From Ctenosaura bakeri (lineage: Eukaryota > Chordata > Lepidosauria > Squamata > Iguanidae), in the NCBI GenBank assembly GCA_948474755.1, contig CAOLHI010002495.1:1-64000 (forward strand): 64,000 nt of DNA, given 5' to 3'. The position numbers and the translations under genes were made by a program. Below the pieces are notes generated by a model that searched no databases, had not been told where the DNA came from, and saw only the letters and a program-made list of their open reading frames with translations. Position 1 is the stretch's first letter, and each line of letters starts with the position of its first letter. Shown piece by piece: positions 10,108-20,780 of the stretch.

Positions 10108-10362
10108 AGCCAGTGGGGTATAGTTGTCTGAGGCCATTTCCACACTAGACTGTTATAGCGCTATGATTCCACTTTCAACATCCTATGGAATCCTGGGGTT
10201 TGCAGTTTCGGGAGGGGCCAGCTGGAGATACAGTCTCTTAGCCTCAGAGGAAGGCAATGGCAAACCACCTCTGAACTAATGTTAACAAGAAAACCCCATG
10301 GTAGGTGCATCTTAGGGCTGCTATAAGTTAGAAATGACTTGAAGGCACATAGCAACAACAGC
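10108..10362 (+). mobile_element. tRNA-derived SINE interrupted by a one-arm family A MITE
   Basis: The head 'gagagccagtggggtatagttg' ends at about 10131, and the body resumes at 10220 with 'ctggagatacagtctcttagcctcagagg..ggcaaaccacctctgaac' and runs to 'gaaatgacttgaaggcacatagcaacaac'. The intervening 88 bp are the left arm of a family A MITE. Confidence 0.7.
10132..10219. mobile_element. Single-arm family A MITE
   Basis: Only the left arm, GGCCATTTCCACACTAG to 'cgggaggggcc', is present; the complementary arm is missing. It is flanked on both sides by one SINE. Confidence 0.8.
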
Positions 10363-10399
10363 AAGGCATTTTCAAATTTGTCTTTTTTTTCCCCTGTTA

Positions 10400-10664
10400 G
10401 ATTTACAGGTGGAGGAAACTGTTTTAAAAATGGACTTAAGACTTCTTCGCAAACGTGTCCTTAGTGTGTTCCGTGCCTACGCTTGCCAGATTGGTGCTCT
10501 TCTAAACTGGGAGTATGCCAGAGCTCTGAAATAAGGCTCATCTATCATCTTTTCCAGAGCGATGATATTATCTTGGGGATAAAAAAGGGCCGGTGCTTAA
10601 TTTAGAAGAAGTGTATCTGTCTGGTGTCTCCACCAAGAAATGTTCCTCTGCTAACCGCGGCATG
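10400..10664 (+). other. HTR5A: Probable 5' UTR of HTR5A exon 1
   Basis: The sequence between an acceptor-like site (tttttttttcccctgttag, AG at 10399-10400) and the start codon has stop codons in all frames except for a short GTG-led upstream extension of the receptor frame (from 10593). The extension has no ATG and does not align with known receptors. Whether transcription starts here, or the UTR is spliced from the CpG block or from the donor-like site AAG|GTGAGT at 9921/9922, cannot be told. Confidence 0.35.
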
Positions 10665-11408
10665 ATGGATTGGTCCCCAAATTTCACTTGCTTTTCAGTT
10701 ACCACATTGGCCGAGTCCAACCAGACCAGCTCTGATTCCCCCCTGGACCTCCCGACTGTTGGCCGAACCTTGTCAGTATTCAGCGTTCTCATCTTGACCC
10801 TCTTGGCCATGTTGGTGGTGGCCACCTTCCTTTGGAACTTGCTGGTGCTGGCAACCATCTTGCGAGTGCGCACTTTCCACCGGGTGCCCCACAATCTGGT
10901 GGCTTCCATGGCCATCTCGGACGTGATGGTAGCCGCTCTGGTGATGCCTCTCAGCTTGGTACACGAATTGTCTGGGCGGCGTTGGCGGCTAGGGAGGGTG
11001 CTGTGCCAAGCTTGGATCTCCTGTGATGTCCTGTGTTGCACTGCCAGTATCTGGAATGTCACTGCCATCGCCTTGGATCGCTATTGGTCCATCACTCGGC
11101 ACTTGGAGTACACTCTGCGGACCCGGAGACGTATCTCCAACATCATGATTGCTCTGACTTGGTTCCTCTCGGCCATCATCTCCTTGGCCCCTGTGCTGTT
11201 CGGCTGGGGAGAGACCTACTCAGAGGGCAACGAAGAGTGCCAAGTCAGCCGGGAGCCTTCATATACCATATTCTCCACCTTTGGGGCATTTTACTTGCCT
11301 CTCTGTGTGGTGCTTTTTGTATACTGGAAAATCTACAAGGCAGCCAAGTTTCGCATTGGATCACGCAAGAGCAATTCCATCACTCCCATCACACCCGAAG
11401 CCTTGGAG
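10665..11408 (+). CDS. HTR5A: HTR5A exon 1: serotonin receptor 5A, TM1-TM5
   Basis: Encodes residues 1-248 of a rhodopsin-class serotonin receptor of the plasma membrane, which in the 5-HT5A family couples to Gi/o. The ATG at 10665 is preferred over the adjacent one at 10662: it has the stronger context (A at -3, G at +4) and gives the family length. Visible landmarks are N-glycosylation sequons NFT (6-8) and NQT (19-21), N58 (1.50), D86 (2.50), C114-C192 disulfide pair, amine-binding D121 (3.32, the same number as in human), D138-R139-Y140, W166 (4.50), P212 (5.50), and the basic start of loop 3. The blocks [15 protein letters not shown] and [11 protein letters not shown] match 5-HT5A better than 5-HT5B. 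The exon ends GAG|GTGAGT, phase 0. No stop or frameshift. Confidence 0.96.
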
Positions 11409-11437
11409 GTGAGTTCTTTGCAGTGCTTAGAAAAGCC

Positions 11438-11556
11438 CCCCTCCCTTTTTTGCACTACATCTCCCAGGAATCCTCCAGCTGGTATGGCTGGGCATCATGC
11501 AGGCTGGGGGATTCCTGGGAATTGTAGTCCAGAAGAAGGAACGTTTCCAAGATCTG
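11438..11556. mobile_element. Palindromic MITE 30 bp inside the HTR5A donor
   Basis: 'tgcactacatctcccaggaatcctccagc' is answered by 'gctgggggattcctgggaattgtagtcc', forming a stem of about 28 bp around a short loop. The same 'gattctgggaattgtagtcc' motif recurs at 17005, 21165, 24275, 31200 and 40170. Class unknown; hAT-like is a guess. Confidence 0.65.
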
Positions 11557-11559
11557 GTT

Positions 11560-12465
11560 CTTTGTCAGTCCTGGGATAGTGCAGCGTCTGTAAGCATGCT
11601 ATGGGCTAGCTCAGATTCATCTTAGCATAATAATGGGACCAGAGTTCTTCTGAAGCCTAGGACATTATTAGGAAAGAATGCAAAAAGACACTATCTGTGG
11701 CCAAAAAGAAAGAGAAGCCTCAATGAATAATGACCCATGAAACTTGTCAAGGAATGAAGGGCAGATGAGGAACAAAATAAAAGGTGAGAGAAATAATAAT
11801 GGAGAACCTAAGATAGGAGGTCTTGTGTGGGTTTTTTTTGTTTTTTTAATTTAACAGTATATAAAAAAAAAACAAGAGGCAGATTTTTACATACCCGTGC
11901 ATTCCCAAAAATAACATTCAAAATGCCCACTTTTACAAGTTAGTTATCATTATGTTGTATATTTTACACCAACAATCAATATTATTTATTATGACACATT
12001 CTTTTCCCCTTTCTTTTCTCTTTTCTTTTCTATTCTCATTTCTTTCTATTCTATACAGCACTTTTACTCGTAATCATACTTCCTTGCTTCACCTAGTTCT
12101 ATTTATTTATTTATTTGTTGTTGTTTTTAAGTTTCTCTTCCTTATTCTCTCTTGTGTGCTTCTTTATGTATTATTGTCTATATTTGTATTAGTTACTGCT
12201 GTTCCTTGTCGGCCATGTATAATCTCTTATATTTCTCTGAACTGTTTGTCTCTATTTTTTGAGAACCTTTAATGTTTGTTTTTTCAATGGTTGCTTCCTG
12301 TTTGAATAAGGATTCTTAAATTGGTTTCTATTTCTTCTCATTTCTACTTTGTCATCTTCCTTGTATTATCATAGTGGAGGTCTTGTGTTAATAAGAATGT
12401 AGTCAGTGAACAAAAGAGATGAAATCCAACAGATGAAGTCTTTCCAGGAAGTTTGTCAGGAAAGT
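11560..12465. other. T-rich intronic stretch without gene
   Basis: Poly-pyrimidine and ATTT-rich (ttcttttctcttttctttt around 12010), with A/T runs at 11830-11870. It may be an inverted L1 or other LINE 3' region, but no protein signature is visible. Confidence 0.35.
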
Positions 12466-12778
12466 AAGAAGTTGCCTTATGCTGGATCGGACCCCTAGTC
12501 CATGCAACACTGACTGGCACTAGCTTTTAAGGGTTTAAGCCTCTCAGCCCTACCAAAGTCATTTCTGCACTAGACTGTTATAGTGTTATTATTCCACTTT
12601 CAACATCTGATGGAATCTGCAAACCCCAGGATTCCATAGGATGTTGCAAGTGGAATAATAGCACTGTAACAGTCTAGTGTGGAAGTGGCCCTAGAGATGC
12701 TGGGGACAGAACCTGGGACCTTCTACATGCAACCCATCCATTTTCCACATTGAGCTACACCTCTGTGGCCTGCTTGGT
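12466..12778 (-). mobile_element. tRNA-derived SINE (second type) split by a family A MITE
   Basis: 'gaagttgccttatgctggatcggaccc..gtccatgcaacactgactggca' and, after the MITE, 'ctagagatgctggggacagaacctgggaccttctacatgcaa..ttgagctac' match a common reptilian repeat. Its reverse strand has an A box (tagctcaatgtgg) and B box (ggttctgtcc). A degenerate copy lies at about 40795-40915. Confidence 0.6.
12557..12690. mobile_element. Internally deleted family A MITE
   Basis: The left arm 'tcatttctgcactagactgttatag' and right arm '..ctgtaacagtctagtgtggaagtggcc' remain, with part of the left arm lost ('catctgatggaatc|tgcaaacccc'). It may sit in a CTA target (12550-12552 and 12691-12693) with a corrupted left tip. 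Confidence 0.8.
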
Positions 12779-13456
12779 TTCTGTTGTCACAGTTTTGCCC
12801 TGTAACCAAGTGGCAGTCTTAGGTTGTTTTATATATGTGGCAAATAAGGGGAGGATAGAACAAATTAAACTGCCCTTTCATGGGACCTGAACTGCTTCAG
12901 GTAAGATTAAGGTGAAGTGGTTGTCTCACCATGGCAGGGCTGACCCAAAGAATTGTAGGTCTGGGAAGGGACCTGAAGCTTGTTTGTTTTGACGTGGTAT
13001 GGACGATCGTACCCTATGTACCCAAATATGTTTAACTGATGCTAGAACTGTGTGTTTCAAGTCATTGTGTTTGATTACAGCCGCTTCATTTCATGCATTG
13101 TGTGGATGTGTAAACAGCTGTTCCTTCTGCTGTTCTTTTCCAAACTATGCAGGCATAAGTGGACTAGCTTTATGTGTATAGTAGTGGTGAGGTGAGGGAG
13201 TTCATCTAGATTTTCTGCCTCAGGCAGACACTGCCTCTTGCTATCTTGTGGGATCTCTTGCTAGTTTGTCAAGCAAACATAAGTTGGACACACTTGTGCT
13301 GCTTAATCTTAGATAAAGTGATGGGCAGACAGCTACATAAACAATTGTTTGAATACTCAGGGTGGAATGGGTTGTGGCTTCCGTGTCAGTGGGGCAGTGA
13401 GTCAAATCCAGGTTTTAGTCTGACTTTTAAAGAAGTTATTCGTGGTCATGTCTCAG
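12779..13456. other. No gene recognised
   Basis: Intronic. Short frames (for example 12999-13181) have no family resemblance and no splice context. Confidence 0.35.
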
Positions 13457-13666
13457 GGCCCTGTCACATTAAACAGTTACATTACTATGAGTCTACTTTA
13501 CTGCCACAGCAACTTCCTATAGAATACTGGGATTTGCAGTTTAGGGAAGGGTAGTTAGAATTATGAGCTAGAGAGTCCAGTGCTCACCAGACTTCAGAAT
13601 TCCATAGGATGCAGCCAAGGCAGTTAAAGTGGAATCATAGGATTATAATGGCATAGCAGGAAAGCT
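13457..13666. mobile_element. Diverged relative of family A (older MITE)
   Basis: GGGCCCTGTCACATTAAACAG at the left and a 'ggcatagcaggaaag' right end. Internal 'ttcctatagaatactgggatttgcagtttagggaagg' and 'cagaattccataggatg' match family A arms, but with many substitutions. An older or sister subfamily, as at 42710 and 63632. Confidence 0.6.
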
Positions 13667-13758
13667 AGAGGCATCCCTATGTAGAATACATGCCTGGCCT
13701 ATTCTGTGTTCAAAACAACTGAAATAGTTGTCAAACTTTAAAGGAGACTTTAAGCATA

Positions 13759-13995
13759 TCTACTATATAAAAATCAAAGTTTGCGAGTGAGTTTGTGCTC
13801 TTGGGCCTGGCCAATTGCTATGGAGACGAGGCCTAGCAACTCTGAATACCGATTGGATTGGTGAATATCGGGAAAAATTGCATGTACTGGACACAGAGAG
13901 GATAATGTTTCCAGCCCCCTCCCACCAGCAAGCAAGACAAGGACCATTTCAGCACCATGCCTTGATCCCACGATGTCCTGGCATTGTCCCAGCAG
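13759..13995 (+). mobile_element. Possible Helitron-like 5' end
   Basis: 'tctactatataaaaatcaaagtttg' after an A resembles the TC-led, ATATAAAA-containing 5' ends of vertebrate Helitrons. I find no convincing CTRR end with a hairpin. Weak call. Confidence 0.25.
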
Positions 13996-13997
13996 TA

Positions 13998-14520
13998 CAT
14001 TAATACATATAAAGGACCAATGTTGACAATATAGAAATGAATTTACTCTACTGTTAACAACTATACTACACAGTTAACCACGGACATTAAAGGCACTGAA
14101 TACACAATACAGCAATTAAGGTAACATTGTCCAGAGCAAAAACAATGGTACAAAGTTTCTTAATATCAACAAATATTGTAAATAATTGTGAAGGAATCCT
14201 ATAATCCTGCAGAGAAATTGCATATATATCTGAAAGTTTATGGACCATTGCTGGAGTAATTGACATATATTTCACAAGCCCTTCTTACAGTATATTGGAT
14301 CCTCTGCAGTATTATAGGATTCTATCACAGTTATTTACAGTATTTTTTGATATTAAGAAACTTTGTGCCATTATTTTGGCTCTGGACAGTGTTACCATAA
14401 TTGCTATATTGTGTGTTCAGTGCCTTTAACATCTATGGTTAACTGCGTAGTATAGTTGTTAACAGTAGAGTAAATTCATTTCCATATCATCAACACTGGT
14501 ACTTTATAGGTATTAATACA
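13998..14520. mobile_element. Family B fold-back element (~520 bp)
   Basis: An outer arm 'cattaatacatataaagg..atgaatttactctactgttaacaactatactac' (14000-14075) is answered in reverse at 14440-14515. Inner arm 'cactgaatacacaatacagcaattaaggtaac' is likewise answered by 14390-14425. The arms run about 200 bp each with moderate divergence. No transposase frame; non-autonomous DNA element of unknown superfamily. Confidence 0.75.
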
Positions 14521-14829
14521 CAGGCTTGCCTTGTTTTGGTTTGCTCTTTGGACCCATTGCTGATTTTTGTTTTGCGTTTCTGTCATCCTGGCAGTGCCAT
14601 TGCCAGGATGGGATCGGGACCCAAATGCTTCTCCCCACACCCGGCTGGCTGCCACCAGCTGGGTAATGCTAGGGATGTGCTCTGTCCTTCTGGAGGACAG
14701 CCTGCCTTTTTCAGCACTGTATTCTGGAAGGAAGCACTTGATAGCACTTTGGCCCCCTCCCTTTCCTGCTGCTGAAGATGGGATTGTTGCGGAAAAGGGG
14801 ACCATTACCGGATTTTTTCCCCAGTAATT

Positions 14830-15117
14830 GTTTACAGCACGACAGCAGTGGCTGTGAATGCAATGATGTGGTACAATGGCATGTATCCCAGACTGGCAGC
14901 TATGTGTTGCTGTGCTGGGATGGTGATGTTGTGCGGTGAAGGCCAAGGAAAAGCAGTGGGGTCCTGCTTCTGATTGTCATGGGGGTCAGAAACAATATCC
15001 TGCAGCAGCCTGATTGGCATCTGAACAGACCTCCTGAGCTCCATGTAGCTGCCGGCTGTTAAGGTGGACTTGGAGAATCAGGCCAGATGATGTTACTTAG
15101 TTATAAATTTGTAACTT
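14830..15117. mobile_element. Family C element, right half
   Basis: 'gtagctgccggctgttaaggtggacttgg..' and the tip 'gttacttagttataaatttgtaacttggg' match the right half of family C palindromes at 21.7 and 56.4 kb. The left half is not evident. A family A MITE follows directly. Confidence 0.5.
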
Positions 15118-15118
15118 G

Positions 15119-15299
15119 GGCCATTTCCACTTTAGACTGTTATAGTGCTATTATTCCACTTTCAACATCCTATGGAATCCTGGATTTGCAGTTTAGGGAG
15201 GGGCCTTTGAGACTCCTCCCTAAACTGCAAACCCCAGGATTCCATAGGATGTTGAAAGTGGAATAATAGCACTATTAACAGTCTATTATGCAAATAGTC
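15119..15299. mobile_element. Family A palindromic MITE
   Basis: GGCCATTTCC at the left; the right tip has decayed (TATTATGCAAATAGTC). Arms complementary through 'ggaggggcctttgagactcctcc'. Left flank TTG, right TAA. Confidence 0.85.
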
Positions 15300-15599
15300 T
15301 AAGTAGCCGATGAAAGATATTGCCAATAGTTGTTCTGTTGCAAGGTCCTCTTTCAGCTTTAGCCCAATCCAAAGCATATATTATGGGTCCAAAGCATCTA
15401 GACAGCACTGCAGGATTGTTGTAAACCACTCAGAACTGTTTATAAGATTTGTTCTAACCTACACTGCGGACCTATTGTAAGCCAGTGTTTTCATAGAAAC
15501 AACCCTTTCTGAGCTTCAGTTTGGAGACAGTGAAGGTGTTTGCTTTGCAATTTGCATTAGCAATATTCTGTTCCTTCCAGTGTACCTATATGTATATAT

Positions 15600-15835
15600 G
15601 TGCATGTGTATTTAATTTATGTCCTGCCCATACCCCAACATAGGACCCAAAGCAGCTCACAGGATAGATTACAATGAATTTCAGTTTAAAAAGGACGATA
15701 GAAAGATATTAAAACATTTAAATTGCATTATTCTATTAAGACACTACTAATTTAACACTGTATAAAAGTATTTAAAAACATAACAGTGACAATGAAAGTA
15801 GAGGGCACTCACCATTTAAAAGATCGTTTTGCAGA
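15600..15835 (-). mobile_element. L2-like LINE 3' relic
   Basis: 'tttaatttatgtcctgcccat..gacccaaagcagctcac' is the inverse of the reptilian LINE tail (gtgagctgcttt..ataaatt). Similar pieces at 3920, 18040 and 33170. Confidence 0.5.
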
Positions 15836-15954
15836 ACTACCTGATTGCCTGGAGCCTATTTAGGTAAAAAGGCCTCTAACTGCCAGCAGAGGGAGAGCAG
15901 AGAGCAGGCCATTCAAGCTTTCCCCAGAAGAGAATTCTACAGCTTACCCTCCAA

Positions 15955-16290
15955 CATTTCAGAGACAAAAGCCAGGATGCCTGAGGCCAAGCAGCTTCAG
16001 AATGTGGGCAAGATAGCAAAAGTTATCAGCTAAGGAAGAACACACAAGCTTGCAAAGACTGCAGCAGCTTGCTGTTGCCTCAGCCTACTGGGAAGGGCAA
16101 CATTCTGTCCCCTCATATCCATCCTTAATTAATTGGGTACAAACTACTTTTGCATGTTGAACTCAGTTTGCAGGGACAGAAAGAAGCAGAGGGCAAATGG
16201 GAAAAGAAGACCATTGTAACTGGGACATATTAAAAGCAGCTGAAGAAGTGGGATGACGGAGGATTAAACTGAACTGTTGGATTAATTGGA
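15955..16290 (+). repeat. Family D dispersed repeat of unknown class
   Basis: 'agaacacacaagct..gcagcagcttgctg..cctactgggaagggcaa' and 'gcatgttgaactcagtttgcagggacagaaag..ggatgacggaggattaa' recur at 37260-37800 in the same orientation and at 47325-47650 inverted. No palindrome and no coding signature; possibly part of an LTR or an unclassified SINE/LINE. Confidence 0.6.
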
Positions 16291-16639
16291 AAGCATGAGA
16301 TCTATACACATAATAGCCAGCCGCAGGGATGCCTAGGGTCCCCAGAATCCAAAGCCAGCCACCTAATTTTAGTGGGTAAAGCAGAAAATCTCTCCAATGG
16401 CCATGCTGGCTGGATTCAAAAAATGATTTTCCCAAGTCACATTGCTGAGAGCTAGGAATTTGGAACCTAGTATTTCACAGGGGCAGTTTCCTTGCAAAAA
16501 CAAGAGTGAGAGAATATCTGTTGGCCACAGAGGAAAAGGGAAATGCACATACTAACTATACTGTTCCTTAAAGCCCTATTAGTTCCACAACTTGAAAATT
16601 TGAGCAAGTGTTTTGCATCAGCTAGCCAGTTAACTATAC

Positions 16640-16975
16640 TAAGCTAAATTACTTGTCCTGGCCTGATCCCCGCACCCCACTGAACCTGATGGAAACATCA
16701 TTTGCCCCTGCTCCAGTCACCAGCAGAAGTGACCTCTTTCTCCCCATGCAGCTGGTGCCCAGTAAAGGGAGAGGGACCTACAATCATGGCAACTGTATTA
16801 CAGTCATGGCAATCGTGTTATAGTTATGGGCTAGCAAGTGTGAATATGGAATCCTTACAGCTGAGTAAACCTAGGTAACTGTTCTGTTTTCACAGTCACT
16901 GCTTAGTCATGATTGCTGCGATTGTAATTCTCCCCCTAAAACTGGGCATCACTATATTATGTATACTTAGCTAAG
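16640..16975. mobile_element. Family C-related element (half)
   Basis: 'cctggcctgatcc..aacctgatggaaacatcatttgcccctgctcc' and 'ctttctccccatgcagctggtgccc' match the left half of the family C palindrome at 25468-26010. It also holds two short 'atcatggcaa..' units. Confidence 0.5.
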
Positions 16976-16979
16976 TAGG

Positions 16980-18035
16980 TGACATAGAACATACTGGTGG
17001 TTATGTATTTTGGACTGCATTTCCCAGAATCTGGCAGGGGGATTCTTTTTTATTCTCTAAAAATGGAATTTCTCTCAAGCTCTGGTCAGCAATCGAGAAG
17101 CCACATCTTATTCCTGAAGCCTTGCAAGGGTATTTCTGGCCAGCCACCTCCAGTTGTTTTAGAGCTTCATCATCCTCATTGGCCACATTCCAACCTAAGT
17201 TATTCAATGGTTTGTCTCCAGGTACCTGCCAGGCAGGTACAATATGTCTAGTACCTGACTACCAGCCAGTCAGAAGCCCCCCCACCCCAGTGATCATTTA
17301 AGCCAGCATCCTCTGACACTTCTTAAGGAAGATTTTTTGTCATATAAAAGACAGCTCTCTCTCTACCCTTGATAGAAGAGAATTTCCAATTATGACATTG
17401 TTAGCCAGAAAGCTGTTAAAGGCCATATCTTCTGCCTTAATGCTTCCAGGTATGTGCATTGTGTTGCAGCCAACAGTTGCTTTTTGGCAGCTTGACAACC
17501 TGCAAAGCTTAGAAACTAGTCCAACCCAAGGCAGCTGGTCTACCTAACCTTTGGCATCCAATGCCAGCATGCTTTAATCTCACAACTTCAGCCCAGACAC
17601 AGCCTTGAGTACATTGTCTTGCAGCTCCTGTTTAACATTTAATTAACTTTTTTTTCCGTCTGTGCTAAGTCTGCTAGAGCATGAAAGTACTGACATTTTC
17701 TGTGCCCAAAGGAGGTAACACAGTAAAACCTACAAAACAAAACAAAACAAAATTAAAAAAATAGTACTGTAAAGAGGCTTTTTCAGAAGATTTCAAGGAA
17801 ATAAAAGCATGTGAGGAAGGAGAGGCAGCTAGCAGTGTTCTAGTTCTAGCAGTTCGAGCTTAGGGTGGAACAACAACATAAGCCCTGATGTACATGGGAG
17901 AACTGGAAAGAAAACAAGGTATCAGCTGAGAGTTGGAAAGGGACCTTACAATTCCTCATCCATAGCTAATGCCTAGAAAGTAAACCAAGCAGCTACATAG
18001 GTCACCTTCCTTCATAGGTTACAGCCTCCCACACT
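16980..18035. other. Intronic stretch, no gene recognised
   Basis: Contains a 'ggactgcatttcccagaatctggcagggggattc' relic at 17010-17045 and an (AACAAA)n-like A-rich patch at 17730-17760. Otherwise unique-looking. Confidence 0.35.
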
Positions 18036-18112
18036 ATTTAATTTAATCAATCAAATTATTTAATTTATATACCACCTTTCTTCCAATATGAAACCCAAAG
18101 CAGCTTCTGATA

Positions 18113-18303
18113 TTGTGTGTCCTCTGTATATGCAGGGGTTCTCTTCCAGGAATCCCTGTGATAGTGGAATTTGCAGATGCTCATATCCCATTATATTCAA
18201 TCGCAACATTGCTGTCATTTTAGGTATAGGGACTAGGGGACATGATGCTTTGTGTGAGCTGTAATTCATGCATGTGGAGATTGTGGGTATAGAGGGCCCA
18301 CTG
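18113..18303. mobile_element. Tigger/pogo-like MITE, TSD TA
   Basis: The left end (degenerate, ..TGTCCTCTGTATATGC) and right end (GGTATAGAGGGCCCACTG) are inverse, with TA on both sides (18111-18112, 18304-18305). Interior 'aggaatccctgtgatagtgg' and 'gctcatatcccattatattcaat' match the 23178-23507 copy. Confidence 0.75.
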
Positions 18304-18402
18304 TATAGGTTAAGCAACATAGCTAAAACAATATGTGGTACAGAAGTTTCTTAAAAAATTAAACAAACGAGCATTAAAAATTAAAAATATATTCAACATA
18401 TA

Positions 18403-18627
18403 CAGTCAACCCTCCTTATCTATGGATTCTGCATCTTTGGATTCAATTAACCGTGTTTATAAATATTTAAAAAAAAAGCCTCCAAAAAGTAAACTTTGAT
18501 TTTGCCATTTTATATAAGAGATGCCATTTTATTGCACCATCGTACATAATGGGACTTAAACATCCATAAATTTTAGTATTCATAGGGGGTCCCGGAACAA
18601 ACCCCAGCAGATACCAAGGGCTCACTG
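18403..18627. mobile_element. Tigger/pogo-like MITE, TSD TA
   Basis: CAGTCAACCCTCCTTATC at the left and ACCAAGGGCTCACTG at the right; TA at 18401-18402 and 18628-18629. 225 bp, no transposase. Confidence 0.85.
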
Positions 18628-19080
18628 TATTACACCTTAAAAACATACAGCACACCCATTGAATAGCCTTCTGTCCCAATGAGTTGAAGGCTGAAGACCT
18701 GCTTAAATAAGAAGGTTTTTGCCTGCCAATAAAAAAAGAGAGTGGGGAGGGACATCGAGTCTCCTTTGGACGGGAGTTCCATAGCCAAGGGCCAGCCACT
18801 GAGATGGCTTTCGCTTGTGTCCTCAGCAGAAGAGGCTGTGAAGGACAGTGACATGGAGAGGAAGCCCTTCCTGTCTCCATTGCAAGACTTGGACCTCTTA
18901 CTCGAGGCCCTGGAATCCTCACATGGGGATTGTTTGAACCTAAACTATGTAGGACTTGATAGATTTTAAACTCTGCCCAGAAATGTCCTGGTAGCCAGTG
19001 AAGCTATTTCAACAAGGGGAGTTGCATGCTTCTTCTCTGGGCAAGAGTGGCTGTATTTCTGGTTAAATTATACAAATCAT

Positions 19081-20600
19081 TTTTACATGTCTGCAGTCAG
19101 GGAGTGCCCTGGTTAAGTCTAACAAAAATGTAGCAGTTTTCAGAGAGATAGCTGTGGTACTTTGTTTTGGTAGCAAAAGAAAGTTTTTATCGCCTTAAAG
19201 ACTGATTTATTTTTATGTAAGTATTCATGGACTAGGAGGTCAGCTGTTGGGCATGAAATCTTACGTCAGAATAAATTAGTCCTTAAGATGCCACAAGACT
19301 GAAATGAATACTAGGAGTTGCAGTCCAATGGTAGAACAGGATGTTTTAGGGGGCCCACAACTGCTTCAATCTCCCTGGATTGCCCTTTTTCTGGTAAAAA
19401 AAAAAGAGGAGAGAGAGAGAGTGAAATGAAAAAGAGAGTGGGTTGCCTTTCCTAAGAGCCTCCAGGAGGGGTAATTCACCTATAAATAGGTTGCAGGCAG
19501 CCACGCACCATTTAATTTTTTTTCAAAACCAGAAATGGACTCATGGCCACTTTCAGTTTTGTTCTTTGGGGTTTTCTGGCATTTTTGGCAGTTTGGGTAA
19601 AAATAAAATAACCATCACTTACCATTAATTCAGTGCCCATAGTAAAGACCAGTCAAATAATTGTTTGGGGAGGGTGAGGGGATTGTCTCCATGGGCAGCT
19701 AGTCAACCAGGCCAGAGAGCACCGGATGGTCTTGTCATTTTTCTCCCTGCTTAGGCAGCTGGATTGTCTTCAGCATCTGCACTTCCTGGCAGCCGTGATA
19801 ATGGATAAAGGCACATAGAGAAGGGTGGGGTTGCTGGGATGCTGCTGGAAGATGGAATAATGTTCCACTGGGCACTTTACTATTCCTAGGCTGGGCTGCC
19901 ATCAGGCTAGTGGGCTCTACTTGACTTTTTAAGAAATAGAACCTGTCTGTTAGATACAAGCTGGAGGCACAGAAACAATAGGCTAAAAATTGAAGATTTT
20001 GGGATTTGTTTTTAAGCAACAGAACTGAATGGAGCTCGTAGTCCTTCTGCAGTTGGTATGACCTAAGCTTTCCTCATTTCAGCAAGATAATGCAGGATGG
20101 GGAACCGTATCCCTTTCTTAAACACTGGGATGTCAGATATTCCTTGGTGATCTGCTGAAAATTAACCAGAAACCTACAGCTAGATCCAGATTGCCCCATA
20201 TTTCTCACCTCTCTGGTGGTGAGATCAGGGGTGGGGAACCTCAGGCTCTGCAGCTTAATCTGGCCCTCCTGGGATCTTCATCTGCATCCCCTGCACTTCT
20301 CCAAGGAGCTGCAACTCCTTCCTTATGGTCCCATAATTTGATGGTTTCCAAGTTTTTGTACCACTTCTCCCACTTTAAAAAGTTGAAAGGCAGCTCTTGA
20401 GGATATTTTCAAGCTTTGTTACTGGCAATAAGAGAGTCAAGCCCAATTTTGCTGGTACTTCTTGGCCCTACCTTAGTGTTTTTGTCTCCACACTCCACTG
20501 CAATACAGTCCTGCACCTCCCAAGAAGTTCTTTGAAACTGGATTGACCCATAGCCTACTCTTGTTCTAGATGGCCACTGTCCTAGACAGTGGCAGCCGGA
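19081..20600. other. Intronic stretch, no gene recognised
   Basis: About 19190-19320 is a copy of the 'actgatttatttttatgtaag..aaattagtccttaagatgccacaagactga' dispersed repeat. A (GA)n patch lies at 19409-19425. No exon signature. Confidence 0.4.
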
Positions 20601-20604
20601 GTTG

Positions 20605-20780
20605 TGCATCCACTCCAGATTTGGTCTGAAGTTTAATGCAGCTATCCAAGGTGCTGAATCTGTTTTGGACATAGACTTCACCATCTTGAATAGCTCCTTG
20701 AATGTTCACACTAAAACCTGGAATGGATTCACCCACCCTGGAAACTTATCAGCCAACCATGGTCCTGCATGGACTACAGC
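20605..20780. mobile_element. Family F palindromic element
   Basis: 'tccactccagatttggtctgaagttta' is answered by 'ttcacactaaaacctggaatgga'. The same arrangement recurs at 30095-30285, where 'ctttagtctgaactta' is answered by 'agttcagactaaaacc'. Non-autonomous DNA element, class unknown. Confidence 0.5.

Larger units (their letters stand above)
18036..19080 (-). mobile_element. L2-like LINE 3' region with two nested Tigger-like elements
   Basis: 'atttaatttatataccacctttcttcc..aaacccaaagcagct' opens it. After two DNA elements it resumes at 18630 ('caccttaaaaacatacagcacaccc..agttgaaggctgaagacctgc') and runs through 'ggagttccatagccaagggccagccactgagatggc', familiar from reptilian LINE 3' ends, to 'gtagccagtgaagctatttcaac'. 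Confidence 0.55.

Noticed and set aside
10593..10664. N-terminal extension of the HTR5A frame (24 residues)
   Set aside because: It begins with GTG, not ATG, and has no counterpart in the family; the ATG at 10665 gives 358 residues and the conserved numbering.
11409..11579. Continuation of the receptor frame beyond exon 1
   Set aside because: It reads through a strong GTGAGT donor into a palindromic repeat; the real coding sequence resumes at 22346.
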